Shown here one piece after another: positions 17,858 through 26,476 of a DNA stretch of 64,000 nt. Positions within the stretch are counted from its first letter, which is position 1; each line of letters begins with the position of its first letter. The notes beneath the pieces are model-generated. The model saw nothing but the letters and a program-made list of their open reading frames with translations. It was not told the origin of the DNA and made no database searches. The stretch is from JALCSJ01 sp036788835 (GTDB taxonomy: Bacteria > Bacillota > Negativicutes > Acidaminococcales > Acidaminococcaceae): positions 3,876-67,875 of the forward strand of contig DAIQMR010000009.1 in assembly GCA_036788835.1 (NCBI GenBank), read 5' to 3'. The position numbers and the translations under genes were made by a program.

Positions 17858-18901
17858 ATGAGGTTAAAAAGGATTGGCGCCGCAGTAATGGCAAGCATGA
17901 TGCTTTTTGCATTGACGGGTTGTGGTGGCGGTGGCAGTAAAGCACCGGACAAAAAAGCTGCCGGCGGCAGCAAGAAGCTGGTAATGTACTGGGGTGCCTT
18001 GGATGATTGGATGGCCAAAGACATCAAAGAGTTCGAAAAGGACACAGGCATTAAGGTTGAGGCAGTTCGCATGAGTAGTGGCGAAACCATTGGCAGGTTA
18101 AAGGCAGAAAAGAACAACCCTAAAGCTTCTATTTGGTTCGGCGGTCCTGCCGACGGTCAGATTCAGGCTAAGGCAGACGGGCTTTTGGAGAAATATGTTT
18201 CTCCTAACGCAGCAAAGATTCCCGATCAATTCAAAGATAAAGACGGTTATTGGACCGGTGTTTATGTTGGTTATCTGGGATTTGCTTCCAATGATAAGCT
18301 CTTGAAAGAGAAAGGCGTAGCAGCACCTAAGAGCTGGCAGGACTTACTGAAGCCGGAATTTAAAGGTCAGGTTGTTTCTGCTAATCCAGGTTCTTCCGGA
18401 ACTGCTTATACTATGCTGGCAACTATCGTGCAAATGATGGGCGAAGAAAAAGGGCTGGCATATATGAAAGCATTGAATGGACAAATGAAGAACTATCAGA
18501 AATCCGGTACTGCGCCGGCTCGTATGGCAGGGCAGGGTGAATGCATGGTAGGTATTTCCTTCCTCCATGATGCCATCAAATATCGCGAAGAAGGCATGAA
18601 GGATTTGGTTCTTACCGCTCCTAGCGAAGGAACCGGTTATGAAATCGGTGCTGTTTCTCTGGTTAAAGGTGGTCCTGATCTGGAAAATGCTAAAAAGTTT
18701 ATTGACTGGTGCTTGACTAAGAAAGCTCAGGAAATAGGCCAGACTGTTGGTTCTTACCAATTTCTGACTAATCCCGAGGCTAAACCGCCTAAACAAGCTG
18801 CTGAACTTAATGGTACTAAGCTAATTAAATATGACTTCCCTTGGGCCGGTGCACACAGATCTAAACTGGTTGAAGCATGGAACAAAGCAATTAAATCCTA
18901 A
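17858..18901 (+). CDS. ABC transporter substrate-binding lipoprotein (iron/phosphonate type)
   Basis: 347 residues with a lipoprotein signal peptide (lipobox LTGC, cysteine 22) and a glycine/lysine-rich linker. The mature part is a cluster-D/F-type periplasmic binding protein: TGIKVEAVRMSSGETIGRLK, SIWFGGPADG and NPGSSGTAY match the FutA/AfuA/PhnS group that binds ferric iron, sugar phosphates or 2-aminoethylphosphonate. The paired tyrosines typical of FbpA iron sites are not evident to me, so iron is not certain. A hairpin after the stop separates it from the permease gene, as is common for highly expressed binding proteins. Confidence 0.85.
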   Translation: MRLKRIGAAVMASMMLFALTGCGGGGSKAPDKKAAGGSKKLVMYWGALDDWMAKDIKEFEKDTGIKVEAVRMSSGETIGRLKAEKNNPKASIWFGGPADGQIQAKADGLLEKYVSPNAAKIPDQFKDKDGYWTGVYVGYLGFASNDKLLKEKGVAAPKSWQDLLKPEFKGQVVSANPGSSGTAYTMLATIVQMMGEEKGLAYMKALNGQMKNYQKSGTAPARMAGQGECMVGISFLHDAIKYREEGMKDLVLTAPSEGTGYEIGAVSLVKGGPDLENAKKFIDWCLTKKAQEIGQTVGSYQFLTNPEAKPPKQAAELNGTKLIKYDFPWAGAHRSKLVEAWNKAIKS

Positions 18902-18923
18902 TTCCTGAGGGATAGGATACCAA

Positions 18924-18951
18924 AAGCCGCCTATCTTAGGATGGGCGGTTT
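18924..18951 (+). terminator. Attenuating hairpin between binding protein and permease genes
   Basis: A 12-bp stem (AAGCCGCCTATC with GATGGGCGGTTT, including G-T pairs) closed by TTAG and followed by a weak T tract. Its position suggests partial termination or mRNA stabilisation that keeps the binding protein in excess over the membrane parts. Confidence 0.6.
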
Positions 18952-18975
18952 CTATTAATGTTTAGGAGCGATTTT

Positions 18976-20682
18976 ATGGAAGATAAAAGGGAAGTAAAAA
19001 GAGAAAGCAGTCTTGCCCTTAAATGGGATGAGATGCAGAAAATCATACGGGACCCCATTCTTTTGGGAACCATTATTCTTGTTATTATTGCTTTATTTCT
19101 TTTCATTGTTTGGCCGTTGTATGCAGTCTTGGCTCAGAGTTTTTTTACGGACGAAGGCATGCCTACCCTGCAGTATTATAAGGAGACCTTAAGCCAGTCG
19201 GAAAACATTACTGTTTTGGTGAATACTATCGGTTTGGGTCTTTTTGTGAGTTTCTTTGCTACACTAATAGGCTTTTTGTTTGCCTATGCTCAGGCTTTCT
19301 TAAAAATACCTTTCAAGAAGGCTTTTAACATAGTGAGTATTTTGCCTATTGTTTCACCGCCTTTTGCTTTGGCCATGTCTTTTATTATGCTATTTGGCCA
19401 GCAGGGTTTTGTGAGTAAAGTGCTATTGGGAATTAAGAATGCTAACGTATATGGATTTGCTGGATTAGCAACTGTACAGATATTAACCTTCTTCCCGGTG
19501 GCATATCTGGTTCTAACAGGACTCTTGAGACAGATAGATCCGTCTTTGGAAGAGGCAGCACGGAACCTGGGGGCCAGCAAATGGCAGACCTTTAGAACGG
19601 TGCTTTTACCTTTGATTACCCCGGGTATTGCTAATAGTTTCCTTTTGGTTTTTATTCAGACCGTGGCAGATTTTGGTAATCCCATGGTTATCGGCGGCAA
19701 CTTTAATACTATGGCGGCTCAGGTTTATTTGCAGGCCATGGGCAACTATGATATTAAAGGGGGTACGGCTTTAGCTACTGTGCTTCTGACCTTATCTATT
19801 TTAATGTTCGTGCTGCAGAAATACTGGGTTGGCAATAAATCCTACGTTACCTTAACAGGAAAACCTTCCAGAGTAAGAGAGCTGGTCAACGATAAAGCCA
19901 GTATGCTGATTGTTGGTATTCCTTGTTTATTGATTAGTGCTTTTATTATGATACTCTATGGGCTGATTCCCCTGGGCAGTTTTGTGAATCTGTGGGGTAT
20001 TGATTATACCTTTACTCTCAGGCATTATAACTACATTTGGGATTTAGGGGTTAAGCCTATCTTGGATACTACAGAACTCTCTCTGATTTCCATGCCTATT
20101 ACCGGTGTGTTGGGTATGATTATTGCTTTCCTGATAGTCAGAAAAAAATTTATGGGCCGAGGTATTATTGAGTTTACCTCTTTACTGTCTCTGGCTATAC
20201 CGGGCACTGTTATTGGTATGGGTTATGTGCTAGCCTACAATGAGCCTCCTTTGGTGCTCACAGGTACGGGTATTATTATTGTTCTGTCCTTTATTTTCAG
20301 AAGTATGCCGGTCGGTATCAGGGCCGGCGTGGCATCTTTGCAACAGATTGACCCGGCTATTGAAGAAGCGGCTCAGGACCTAGGCGCTAATTCTTTTAAG
20401 GTCTTTCACTCTGTGACGATTCCCCTGATTAAATCTGCCTTTTTCAGCGGTTTGATTTATAGCTTCGTGAGAAGCATGACGGCAGTCAGCGCGGTAATTT
20501 TCCTGGTTTCGGCCAATGTCAATCTGCTTACTGTGGCCATTATGTCTCACGTGGATGCGGGCAGACTGGGTGTGGCAGCAGCTTATTCAACGGTACTTAT
20601 TGCCATTGTGCTGGTAGTAGTGGGAATTTTGACTTTACTATTGAGCAGAATCGGCGTTAAAGTTTCTGATATGCAGGGTTAA
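18976..20682 (+). CDS. ABC transporter permease, fused two-domain (FbpB type)
   Basis: 568 residues containing two tandem permease halves with about twelve membrane helices. Each half has the cytoplasmic EAA coupling loop: EEAARNLGASKWQTF near residue 195 and EEAAQDLGANSFKVF near 470. This fused layout is typical of Fe(III) permeases (FbpB/SfuB) and related 2-aminoethylphosphonate systems. ATG 18976 is preferred over 18958 because TTTAGGAG precedes it at good distance. It lies between the binding-protein and ATPase genes of one operon. Confidence 0.92.
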   Translation: MEDKREVKRESSLALKWDEMQKIIRDPILLGTIILVIIALFLFIVWPLYAVLAQSFFTDEGMPTLQYYKETLSQSENITVLVNTIGLGLFVSFFATLIGFLFAYAQAFLKIPFKKAFNIVSILPIVSPPFALAMSFIMLFGQQGFVSKVLLGIKNANVYGFAGLATVQILTFFPVAYLVLTGLLRQIDPSLEEAARNLGASKWQTFRTVLLPLITPGIANSFLLVFIQTVADFGNPMVIGGNFNTMAAQVYLQAMGNYDIKGGTALATVLLTLSILMFVLQKYWVGNKSYVTLTGKPSRVRELVNDKASMLIVGIPCLLISAFIMILYGLIPLGSFVNLWGIDYTFTLRHYNYIWDLGVKPILDTTELSLISMPITGVLGMIIAFLIVRKKFMGRGIIEFTSLLSLAIPGTVIGMGYVLAYNEPPLVLTGTGIIIVLSFIFRSMPVGIRAGVASLQQIDPAIEEAAQDLGANSFKVFHSVTIPLIKSAFFSGLIYSFVRSMTAVSAVIFLVSANVNLLTVAIMSHVDAGRLGVAAAYSTVLIAIVLVVVGILTLLLSRIGVKVSDMQG

Positions 20683-20693
20683 GGGGGAGAACA

Positions 20694-21773
20694 ATGACTA
20701 AAGCAAAAAAAGTTACAATAGAAGATTTAAGCAAAATTTATCCGGGACAAAATGGCAAGCAGGTTATTGCTGTTAACCATGTGTCCCTAGAGATTAATCC
20801 GGGAGAACTGGTTACTTTATTAGGACCGTCAGGCTGCGGCAAAACCACTATTCTCCGTATGGTGGCAGGCTTTGAAATTCCCACCCATGGTGATATTTAC
20901 ATTGGAGAAGACAGAGTGAACAGCTTGACACCGGATAAAAGAGATACATCTATGGTGTTCCAGAGCTATGCCTTGTTTCCCCATTTAAATATTTATGATA
21001 ATATTGCCTACGGACTGAAAATAAAAAACTTGGCTAAAGAAGAAATTAAAAATAAAGTTAATGCCATTTTGGAATTAGTGGGACTTACCGGCATGGAAAA
21101 CCGGGCTCCCAACCAGCTCTCCGGCGGTCAGCAACAGCGGGTGGCTTTGGCCAGAGCACTGGTGATGGAGCCGGGGGTACTGCTTTTCGATGAGCCTTTG
21201 TCCAACCTGGATGCCAAGCTGCGGGTTTATATGCGTAATGAGATTCACAAGATTCAGCGCAAGGTGGGGATTACCAGCATTTATGTAACTCATGACCAGT
21301 CTGAAGCCATGAGCCTGTCAGACCGGGTTATTATTATGCATGCAGGTAATATTGAGCAAATAGGCACGCCTCATGAAATCTATATAAAACCGGCTTCGGA
21401 ATTTGTGGCAGATTTTATCGGTATTGCTAATATTGTGCCGGCCGCTGTAGTGGACGCACAGCAGGGAACAATTACCGTAAAAATTTTTGGCAAGGACTTC
21501 CAAACGACTTACGGAAAAGAAATAGCGGTAGGCCAAAGCTGCAAAGCTGTTCTTCGTCCCGAGTCTGTACAAATAGGTTCTGCAGGGGAAATAGAAGCCA
21601 AAGTTACTTCCAGTATTTTTATGGGTGAATCCCAGGACTATGTTGTGGAGGTAGGGGATACTAAACTTCAAGTCAAAGAATACAATCCTGGCAGCAAGCA
21701 GGTTTTTGCCACCGGTGCAACAGTATTCCTGACCTTAGACAAAGACGCCATCCACGTGATTCAAAGCAAATAA
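20694..21773 (+). CDS. ABC transporter ATP-binding protein (FbpC/PotA type)
   Basis: 359 residues. Walker A GPSGCGKTT is at about 44-52, the signature LSGGQQQR at about 142-149, Walker B LLFDEP just after, and the H-loop in YVTHDQSEA. The C-terminal about 120 residues form a TOBE-like regulatory domain, as in FbpC, PotA and MalK importers. It starts eleven bases after the permease gene and energises that transporter at the inner membrane. Confidence 0.95.
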   Translation: MTKAKKVTIEDLSKIYPGQNGKQVIAVNHVSLEINPGELVTLLGPSGCGKTTILRMVAGFEIPTHGDIYIGEDRVNSLTPDKRDTSMVFQSYALFPHLNIYDNIAYGLKIKNLAKEEIKNKVNAILELVGLTGMENRAPNQLSGGQQQRVALARALVMEPGVLLFDEPLSNLDAKLRVYMRNEIHKIQRKVGITSIYVTHDQSEAMSLSDRVIIMHAGNIEQIGTPHEIYIKPASEFVADFIGIANIVPAAVVDAQQGTITVKIFGKDFQTTYGKEIAVGQSCKAVLRPESVQIGSAGEIEAKVTSSIFMGESQDYVVEVGDTKLQVKEYNPGSKQVFATGATVFLTLDKDAIHVIQSK

Positions 21774-21828
21774 CACGCTTTTAGCCGCTCAGTGGGCGAG
21801 TGGTGACAGGTAATTTTAGGAGGGTAAT

Positions 21829-22671
21829 ATGAAGAAACTTTTACTGGCATTGTTTTTGCTTTTGTATTCAACAGGCGCGGCACTGGCCTGCACCCTTTTT
21901 GGGGCAACAGGAATCAAGGTAGAGGGGGGCGGAACCATTGCTGTGAAAAACAGGGACTGGAGTCCCAGCTTTCAGCAGGTTAGTCTGGTCACTCCCCCTG
22001 CGGGCTATCGCTATTATGCCTTATTAGCAGGGAAAAAGGCCGGCTTCAATGCAGGAGGGATTAACGAAAAAGGGCTTTTTGTAGCCATGTCCACGGTGGG
22101 CTCTATTCCCAAAGAAATAAGAAAAACCTATCCCAAATTCCGTACAGCTGAGGGCAAGAGAATCAATGACTATATTCTGGCACACTATGGTACTGTATTG
22201 GAAGTAGTGGACAGTGATGCTCAAATCTGGGCAGAACCGGTTAATTTTATTTTGGCAGACAAAGACAGCCTGGCAATTATTGAAGTATTGCCGGGGGGTA
22301 AGAAAAGCGTGACCTATCAGGAAAATGGTATTGTTTACCACACAAATCACTATGTGGATAAAAATACCATGTGTGGCAATAAAAAAATAGGGAAAAGCTC
22401 TTTGACGAGATATAATCGCATCAGAGAGCTACTGACTAATCAGATAGGCAAATTTACGGTAAGTGATTTCTGGACCATGAGCAAGGACGAAAATGCTGGG
22501 CCCAATAATAGTATTTTCCGTACCGGCAGTAAACCGAAAGGTACTCGTACTATAGCAGAACTGGTAGCGAATCTTCCCAAGGACGGAAACTTTAGCCTGG
22601 AAATTCACTACCAGCCCACACCTGAAGCAACCCAATGGCAAAGTAAAACTATAACAACTAAGGACTTTTAA
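21829..22671 (+). CDS. Secreted Ntn-type linear amide hydrolase (choloylglycine hydrolase/C45 superfamily)
   Basis: 280 residues. A 20-residue signal peptide ends ALA just before Cys21; cleavage would expose this cysteine as the N-terminal nucleophile, as in Ntn hydrolases. Supporting motifs are VKNRDW (about residues 39-44), GGINEKGL (about 75-82) and HTNHY (about 171-175). The family includes bile salt hydrolase, penicillin V acylase and acyl-homoserine-lactone acylases; substrate cannot be decided here. The signal could also be read as a lipobox-like site, which would block the nucleophile, but no good lipobox consensus is present. It follows the ABC operon by 55 bases, with no visible terminator between them. 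Confidence 0.8.
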   Translation: MKKLLLALFLLLYSTGAALACTLFGATGIKVEGGGTIAVKNRDWSPSFQQVSLVTPPAGYRYYALLAGKKAGFNAGGINEKGLFVAMSTVGSIPKEIRKTYPKFRTAEGKRINDYILAHYGTVLEVVDSDAQIWAEPVNFILADKDSLAIIEVLPGGKKSVTYQENGIVYHTNHYVDKNTMCGNKKIGKSSLTRYNRIRELLTNQIGKFTVSDFWTMSKDENAGPNNSIFRTGSKPKGTRTIAELVANLPKDGNFSLEIHYQPTPEATQWQSKTITTKDF

Positions 22672-22702
22672 AGATAAAAACAAGGCTGTAATATGACAAC
22701 TA

Positions 22703-22753
22703 AATAGAGGCTGTAACACCTTGACAAAAAGTCATTGTGCTACAGCCTCTATT
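22703..22753. other. Long imperfect hairpin downstream of the hydrolase gene
   Basis: Thirteen perfectly paired outer bases (AATAGAGGCTGTA with TACAGCCTCTATT) enclose further pairs (CAC/GTG and TTGACaaaaaGTCA). No T tract follows on either strand, so it is not a standard terminator; it could stabilise the 3' end of the mRNA. Confidence 0.6.
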
Positions 22754-22756
22754 AAT

Positions 22757-22879
22757 ATGCTAGCAGGCCGCCTAGAAGCGTGTTGTTCTTTTCGGGACGT
22801 GTAAAGCACAGCGGTAGGCACTTTTTATGCCCGACGAGGATCTAGGAAAGACAACACGATTATGGGCGGCCTTTAGCAT
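22757..22879. ncRNA. Candidate structured RNA or palindromic element
   Basis: Three successive stems nest around one centre: ATGCTA/TAGCAT, GGCCGCC/GGCGGCC and CGTGTTGT/ACAACACG, separated by internal loops of 3x2 and 6x6 bases. An inner segment (TCGGG with CCCGA) can also pair. The element fills the gap between converging genes and carries no ORF. It matches no class I can name; it is shorter than 6S RNA and lacks the SRP-RNA loop. The transcribed strand is unknown. Confidence 0.4.
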
Positions 22880-22889
22880 TCTCTGTTTT

Positions 22890-23213
22890 TTATGCTTTTT
22901 CTAAGCGTGCATTGCGGAAGTAGATGACAATCCCGCAGCTTACGATACAGAGATTTAAAACATAGAACAGCATTACATACCAGCTGACAACTTCCATCCA
23001 ATGGGAAGCAGTACCCACGATATTAACATGGTGATGTATGGTTATGCATTTTCCGATAATGGCAAAAACATAGCCAATCCAAATAAGAAAATAGAAAAAA
23101 ACACTAATACCTTTTGTAGAACGGGCCTTCCAAGCTTTTCTGATATTGAGGGGCCAGGAGAGACCAAAACATAAAACCATCAAAGTTTCCAGAATGTTTG
23201 CTGCAGTTAACAT
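22890..23213 (-). CDS. SemiSWEET/PQ-loop-like small membrane protein
   Basis: 107 residues with three hydrophobic segments. The first carries FGLSWPLNIRKAWKARSTKGIS, which has the proline-plus-charged-loop and TKGIS pattern of PQ-loop/SemiSWEET units; these are three-helix half-transporters that dimerise and often move sugars. The match is partial, since the canonical PQ is here PL. The ribosome site AAGGTGG lies nine bases before the ATG. It faces the hydrolase gene and shares no operon with neighbours. Confidence 0.6.
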   Translation of the reverse strand: MLTAANILETLMVLCFGLSWPLNIRKAWKARSTKGISVFFYFLIWIGYVFAIIGKCITIHHHVNIVGTASHWMEVVSWYVMLFYVLNLCIVSCGIVIYFRNARLEKA

Positions 23214-23316
23214 GTGAATTCGCCACCTTTTCTTTGAGTAGATTTATAATTACTATTTCGTTAATTATAATACAGACCTACTGCTTAAAGCAAGGGGCAA
23301 ATAAAAAAGAAGCGGC

Positions 23317-23406
23317 ATACTCTCGCCGCCTTAGAGGAGGGAGTATGCTTGACAATGTTTAGATAAAAAGTTTGTGACAAAGGAGACTTGTCCCTTTTGA
23401 CATAAA
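23317..23406 (+). repeat. Dispersed intergenic repeat, copy B
   Basis: It has the same block order as copy A: ATACTCTCGCC, a hairpin (GCATACTC with GAGTATGC, 23316-23348), CTTGACAATGTTTAGATAAA (23348-23367) and TTGACATAAA (23397-23406). The inner part of the hairpin differs from copies A and C. It lies between the SemiSWEET-like gene and the ferritin terminator. Confidence 0.7.
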
Positions 23407-23437
23407 AAAGGGGCTACTGATTGTAGCTCCCTTTTTA
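23404..23437 (-). terminator. Terminator of the ferritin gene
   Basis: A hairpin with arms ending GGGGCTAC and GTAGCTCCC, flanked by A and T runs, downstream of ferritin on the minus strand. The stem has two mismatches. Confidence 0.7.
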
Positions 23438-23452
23438 TCCAACAATTGAGTT

Positions 23453-23968
23453 TTAGTCTAAAACTAAGGAAGGAACGGAATAAACCCGGCCCTTCAGCTC
23501 GGTATCCAAAAGATATAAGCTCTTAGCATCATTCCCGAATAGTTCAAACTTCTTAATCATATCTTCGGCATTCTTCTCTTCTTCGCCCTGTTCCTTAACG
23601 AACCAGTCCAAGAACTGCATGGTGCGATAATCATTGGCTTTGTCGGCAGCTGCATATATATTATTAATTAAAGAAGTTACATATTGTTCGTGTTCCAGAG
23701 AGAATTTCAAAGGATCACCATGTTTGGTTAATTTTTTGCCGGGTTTATCAATGGCACTTAAAGTAACTTTGTAGCCATTGTTTTGCAGATATTGTAAAAT
23801 CAGCATAGCATGGTCATGTTCTTCTTTGGCCTGAATACTGTACCAATTAGCGAAACCTGCCAATCCTTCATATGCGAAGTAGTTGGAAAAATCCAGATAA
23901 AGATATTCGGAATACACTTCTTTGTTAATCTGCGTGTTCAGCAGTTGAGCAACTTTCTTGTCTAACAT
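23453..23968 (-). CDS. ftnA: Ferritin
   Basis: 171 residues, all-helical. Ferroxidase-site residues are present: Glu17 in NKEVYSEYLYL, the EEHDHA pair (Glu/His near residues 50-53), Glu in HEQYV near 94, and the EQGEEEKNAE helix near 126-135. These match bacterial non-haem FtnA, a 24-subunit cage that oxidises and stores iron. Bacterioferritin is excluded because no haem-ligand methionine context is seen. The gene is monocistronic, preceded by a Fur-box-like sequence and followed by its own terminator. Confidence 0.95.
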   Translation of the reverse strand: MLDKKVAQLLNTQINKEVYSEYLYLDFSNYFAYEGLAGFANWYSIQAKEEHDHAMLILQYLQNNGYKVTLSAIDKPGKKLTKHGDPLKFSLEHEQYVTSLINNIYAAADKANDYRTMQFLDWFVKEQGEEEKNAEDMIKKFELFGNDAKSLYLLDTELKGRVYSVPSLVLD

Positions 23969-23995
23969 AGTTCAGCCTCCTAAAATATTTATTGG

Positions 23996-24014
23996 ATAAT
24001 CATATTCATTATCT
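23996..24014. promoter_or_regulatory. Fur-box-like site upstream of ferritin
   Basis: The 19 bases GATAATCATATTCATTATC match the classical Fur consensus at 17 of 19 positions. The site ends 28 bases before the ferritin ATG. On the minus strand a TACAAT -10 lies just upstream, so the site would cover the start of transcription. Confidence 0.65.
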
Positions 24015-24153
24015 GTTAATAATTGTACCACTAAAAGTTAGACTTGGCTAATGAAATATTAAAAAAAACGGTTTTGAGGTATAATGGGGGATAAGCAGTA
24101 TAGGCAGAGGGACAGAAGCTAAGTGATATCCCCGGCCGGGAGGAAAATGTACA

Positions 24154-24975
24154 ATGAAGGTATTGGGTATCATAGCATCACCCAGACAATTAGGTAATTC
24201 GGAAATTTCCGTGAAGGAAATATTGCGCAGCTTGCCGGAAGACTGGGAAAAAGAAATAATAAATATATGCCGACTGCATATAGAGCCTTGTAAGGCCTGC
24301 TATAGCTGTCTGTCTCAAGGGAGGGACTGCGTCATTCAAGATGACCTACAGATGTTCCTAGCTAAAATCAGAGGGGCAGACAAGGTGGTCCTGGCCGGGC
24401 CGGTGTATTTTCTTGGAGAGCAGACTGCCGTAAAATTAATCAAAGACAGGCTTTTGACTATTCTGAACGAAGGGGACAAATATTACAAAGAAAAACCCTG
24501 CGTAATAGCAATTCCCCATGGCATTAAGAATTGGGAAGGCTACGGCAGGGAAGCTATGCTGGCCTTTGCTGGCTTTTTAGGCCTGAAAATTTTGGGCTGC
24601 CGTGTTATTAATAAACACTTGCCGGGAGATGCGGCTCAGGCAGATTCCTTGGTTACACTTCATGAACTGGCCAAAGCCCTAACAGAAAATAAAGTGTTGC
24701 CGCCGGAAAATCAGGATATAATTTACTGTCCTGTTTGTCAAAGCTCCCTGCTCCAAATTCACAAAGATGGCAAATGGCATTGCGTGATTTGTGGTGCCAG
24801 CGGCGAGCTGACGGCAGAAAAGGGCAAACTGGCCATGGGGGTCGTGGACCAAAGTGTGCCTCGCTACAGCAAAACAGGTATGGCCGAGCACGGGCAGAAA
24901 CTATTGTCCATTAACGACGAATTCCGTAAACGCAGGCGGGAAGTCATAACCAATATTAAACCATACAAAGACTAA
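24154..24975 (+). CDS. Iron-sulfur flavoprotein with C-terminal zinc ribbon
   Basis: 273 residues. The N-terminal flavodoxin-like domain starts with the FMN-phosphate loop (SPRQLGNSE) and carries the compact cysteine motif C46-X2-C49-X2-C52-X6-C59, typical of iron-sulfur flavoproteins, which pass electrons between a 4Fe-4S cluster and FMN. After about residue 185 an added zinc-ribbon-like module follows (CPVC at 192-195 and CVIC at 210-213), then a basic tail. Partner and substrate are unknown. The last 22 codons and stop lie inside the 140-bp repeat that recurs at 31405. Confidence 0.85.
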   Translation: MKVLGIIASPRQLGNSEISVKEILRSLPEDWEKEIINICRLHIEPCKACYSCLSQGRDCVIQDDLQMFLAKIRGADKVVLAGPVYFLGEQTAVKLIKDRLLTILNEGDKYYKEKPCVIAIPHGIKNWEGYGREAMLAFAGFLGLKILGCRVINKHLPGDAAQADSLVTLHELAKALTENKVLPPENQDIIYCPVCQSSLLQIHKDGKWHCVICGASGELTAEKGKLAMGVVDQSVPRYSKTGMAEHGQKLLSINDEFRKRRREVITNIKPYKD

Positions 24976-25048
24976 AAGTACCGTCGTTACAGTGGTGACA
25001 GTTACTACAGTAACACCGGTACCACACACAAATTGCAGCACAAAAAAG
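24909..25048 (+). repeat. 140-bp direct repeat, left copy
   Basis: It is identical to 31405-31544 at 139 of 140 positions (only 25026 A versus 31522 C). It covers the final 67 coding bases of the flavoprotein gene and 73 bases of non-coding DNA rich in GTTAC/GTAAC inverted motifs, and stops within the A-run that opens a terminator stem. The terminators beyond the two copies differ, so the identity ends sharply. Confidence 0.95.
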
Positions 25049-25089
25049 TGTGATGAAGGGATTAAGATAGATTCCTTTGTCACACTTTT
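25044..25089. terminator. Bidirectional terminator between flavoprotein and MATE genes
   Basis: Arms AAAAGTGTGA..GAAGG and CCTTTG.TCACACTTTT pair over 14 of 16 positions, with A/T runs on both sides, between converging genes. Confidence 0.8.
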
Positions 25090-25097
25090 ACTTTGTC

Positions 25098-26453
25098 TTA
25101 TTCTATCTGTATTTTTTTCAGCCTGCGGAAATACAAAACTGTAACCAGTAGAGTGGACAGGATATCAGCGGCAGGCTGGGACCAGGCAATACCGTTAATG
25201 CCCAGAGCTTTGTTTAAAATAAACAGCATGGGAATATAAATAAGACCTTGTCTGCTTATATTAATAATAAAGGAACTATTAGCATCTCCCATGGCCTGGA
25301 TGGCGTTATTTAAAACATAGTAAACACCGAAGAGTGCAGAGGTGGTTAAAAAGATATGGACGAAAGTAACTGCGTACTTTATGGCGGTAGGATCAGTCAG
25401 GAAAGCTTGCACAATATTATTGGTAAAGAAGTAGCATAGAACAGTGATGACTAGGCTTAAGAGAAAAGAGAAAGCCAAAGAAAAATGAAGAATCTGTTTA
25501 AACCGAGGCCAAAGCTTTGCGCCTACGCAATAACCTAAAACAGGTTGGACCCCTTGACCAACACCCATGGCAACCATGGTGGTAATCATGCCCACCTTCA
25601 TGGCTACGCCAATGCTGGCTAAAGCCATGTCACCGTACCCGGCCATTAAACCATTAACAATAACCTGAGAAATACTCATAAGATTGAAGCCCAGGGAAGC
25701 AGGAAAGCCAATAGCATAGATATCTTGAAAATAGGTGCCCTTTAAAGAAAAATCTTGCCAGGCAATACTTAAAATAGACTTGCCTTTGGAAAAATATAAC
25801 AGATAATAGGCAGCACTAACAACATTGGCCAGAAGGGTCGCAATGGCAGCCCCGGCAATATCCCAATGGAAGCCTAAAATAAGAATGGGATCAAGAATAA
25901 TATTCAGTACATTACCAACAATCTGACCGGTCATGGCCTGAACGGAAGCACTTTCGGTACGAATAATATTAGTATAGGTAGTGGCAATCATAGCACAGGG
26001 TCCGCTAAAAGCCACAATGGTCAGGTAGGTTTTCGTAAATCCCCACGTATCTGCGCTAGCCCCGATTAATATTAAGATAGGATTCATAAAAACTAAAAAG
26101 AGAATAGTTAAAATAACGCCAATAATGGTACAGCTCCAGAAACAGAAAGAGCAGACTTTTCTGGCGTATTCTTTATTGCCTTGACCTAAAGCCCTGGAAA
26201 TAACTGAAGTTCCCCCTAAACCATAGATGTTGCCAAAAGCCATAAATAAAAGAAACACAGGGGTGGCCAGGGACACAGCTGCCACCTGCAGAGCATCGCC
26301 GGTTTGACCAATGAAAAAAGTATCCGCCAGGTTATAAATCAGCACCATAATCATAGCAGCTATGGATGGCAAAACATTCTTAATGACTACTGTTTTAACA
26401 GGAGCATTGGCAAACAAATTCAACTTATCTTTTGTTTCCAGTACTTTGCTCAT
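25098..26453 (-). CDS. MATE family efflux transporter
   Basis: 451 residues, twelve membrane segments in two related halves of MatE type. Typical stretches include YNLADTFFIGQTGD near the N-terminus and GQGVQPVLGYCVGAK in the second half. Such carriers export cationic drugs or other toxic compounds in exchange for sodium or protons. It lies 23 bases downstream of the RND adaptor gene on the same strand, so it is probably in one efflux operon under the MarR-controlled promoter. A second MATE gene at 40289 is only distantly similar. Confidence 0.93.
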   Translation of the reverse strand: MSKVLETKDKLNLFANAPVKTVVIKNVLPSIAAMIMVLIYNLADTFFIGQTGDALQVAAVSLATPVFLLFMAFGNIYGLGGTSVISRALGQGNKEYARKVCSFCFWSCTIIGVILTILFLVFMNPILILIGASADTWGFTKTYLTIVAFSGPCAMIATTYTNIIRTESASVQAMTGQIVGNVLNIILDPILILGFHWDIAGAAIATLLANVVSAAYYLLYFSKGKSILSIAWQDFSLKGTYFQDIYAIGFPASLGFNLMSISQVIVNGLMAGYGDMALASIGVAMKVGMITTMVAMGVGQGVQPVLGYCVGAKLWPRFKQILHFSLAFSFLLSLVITVLCYFFTNNIVQAFLTDPTAIKYAVTFVHIFLTTSALFGVYYVLNNAIQAMGDANSSFIINISRQGLIYIPMLFILNKALGINGIAWSQPAADILSTLLVTVLYFRRLKKIQIE

Positions 26454-26476
26454 ATTTTCCCTTTCTATGAGGAAAA

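Noticed and set aside
22757..22879. Reading the nested-stem element as 6S RNA or SRP RNA
   Set aside because: It is shorter than 6S RNA, has no large central bubble flanked by long stems, and lacks the SRP apical GGAAG-type loop.
24901..25083. Minus-strand frame across the 140-bp repeat encoding a Val/Thr-rich peptide, repeated at 31319-31537
   Set aside because: It is antisense to a real gene end and to palindromic non-coding DNA; the Val/Thr pattern comes from the GTTAC/GTAAC repeats, and the shared part follows from the DNA duplication.
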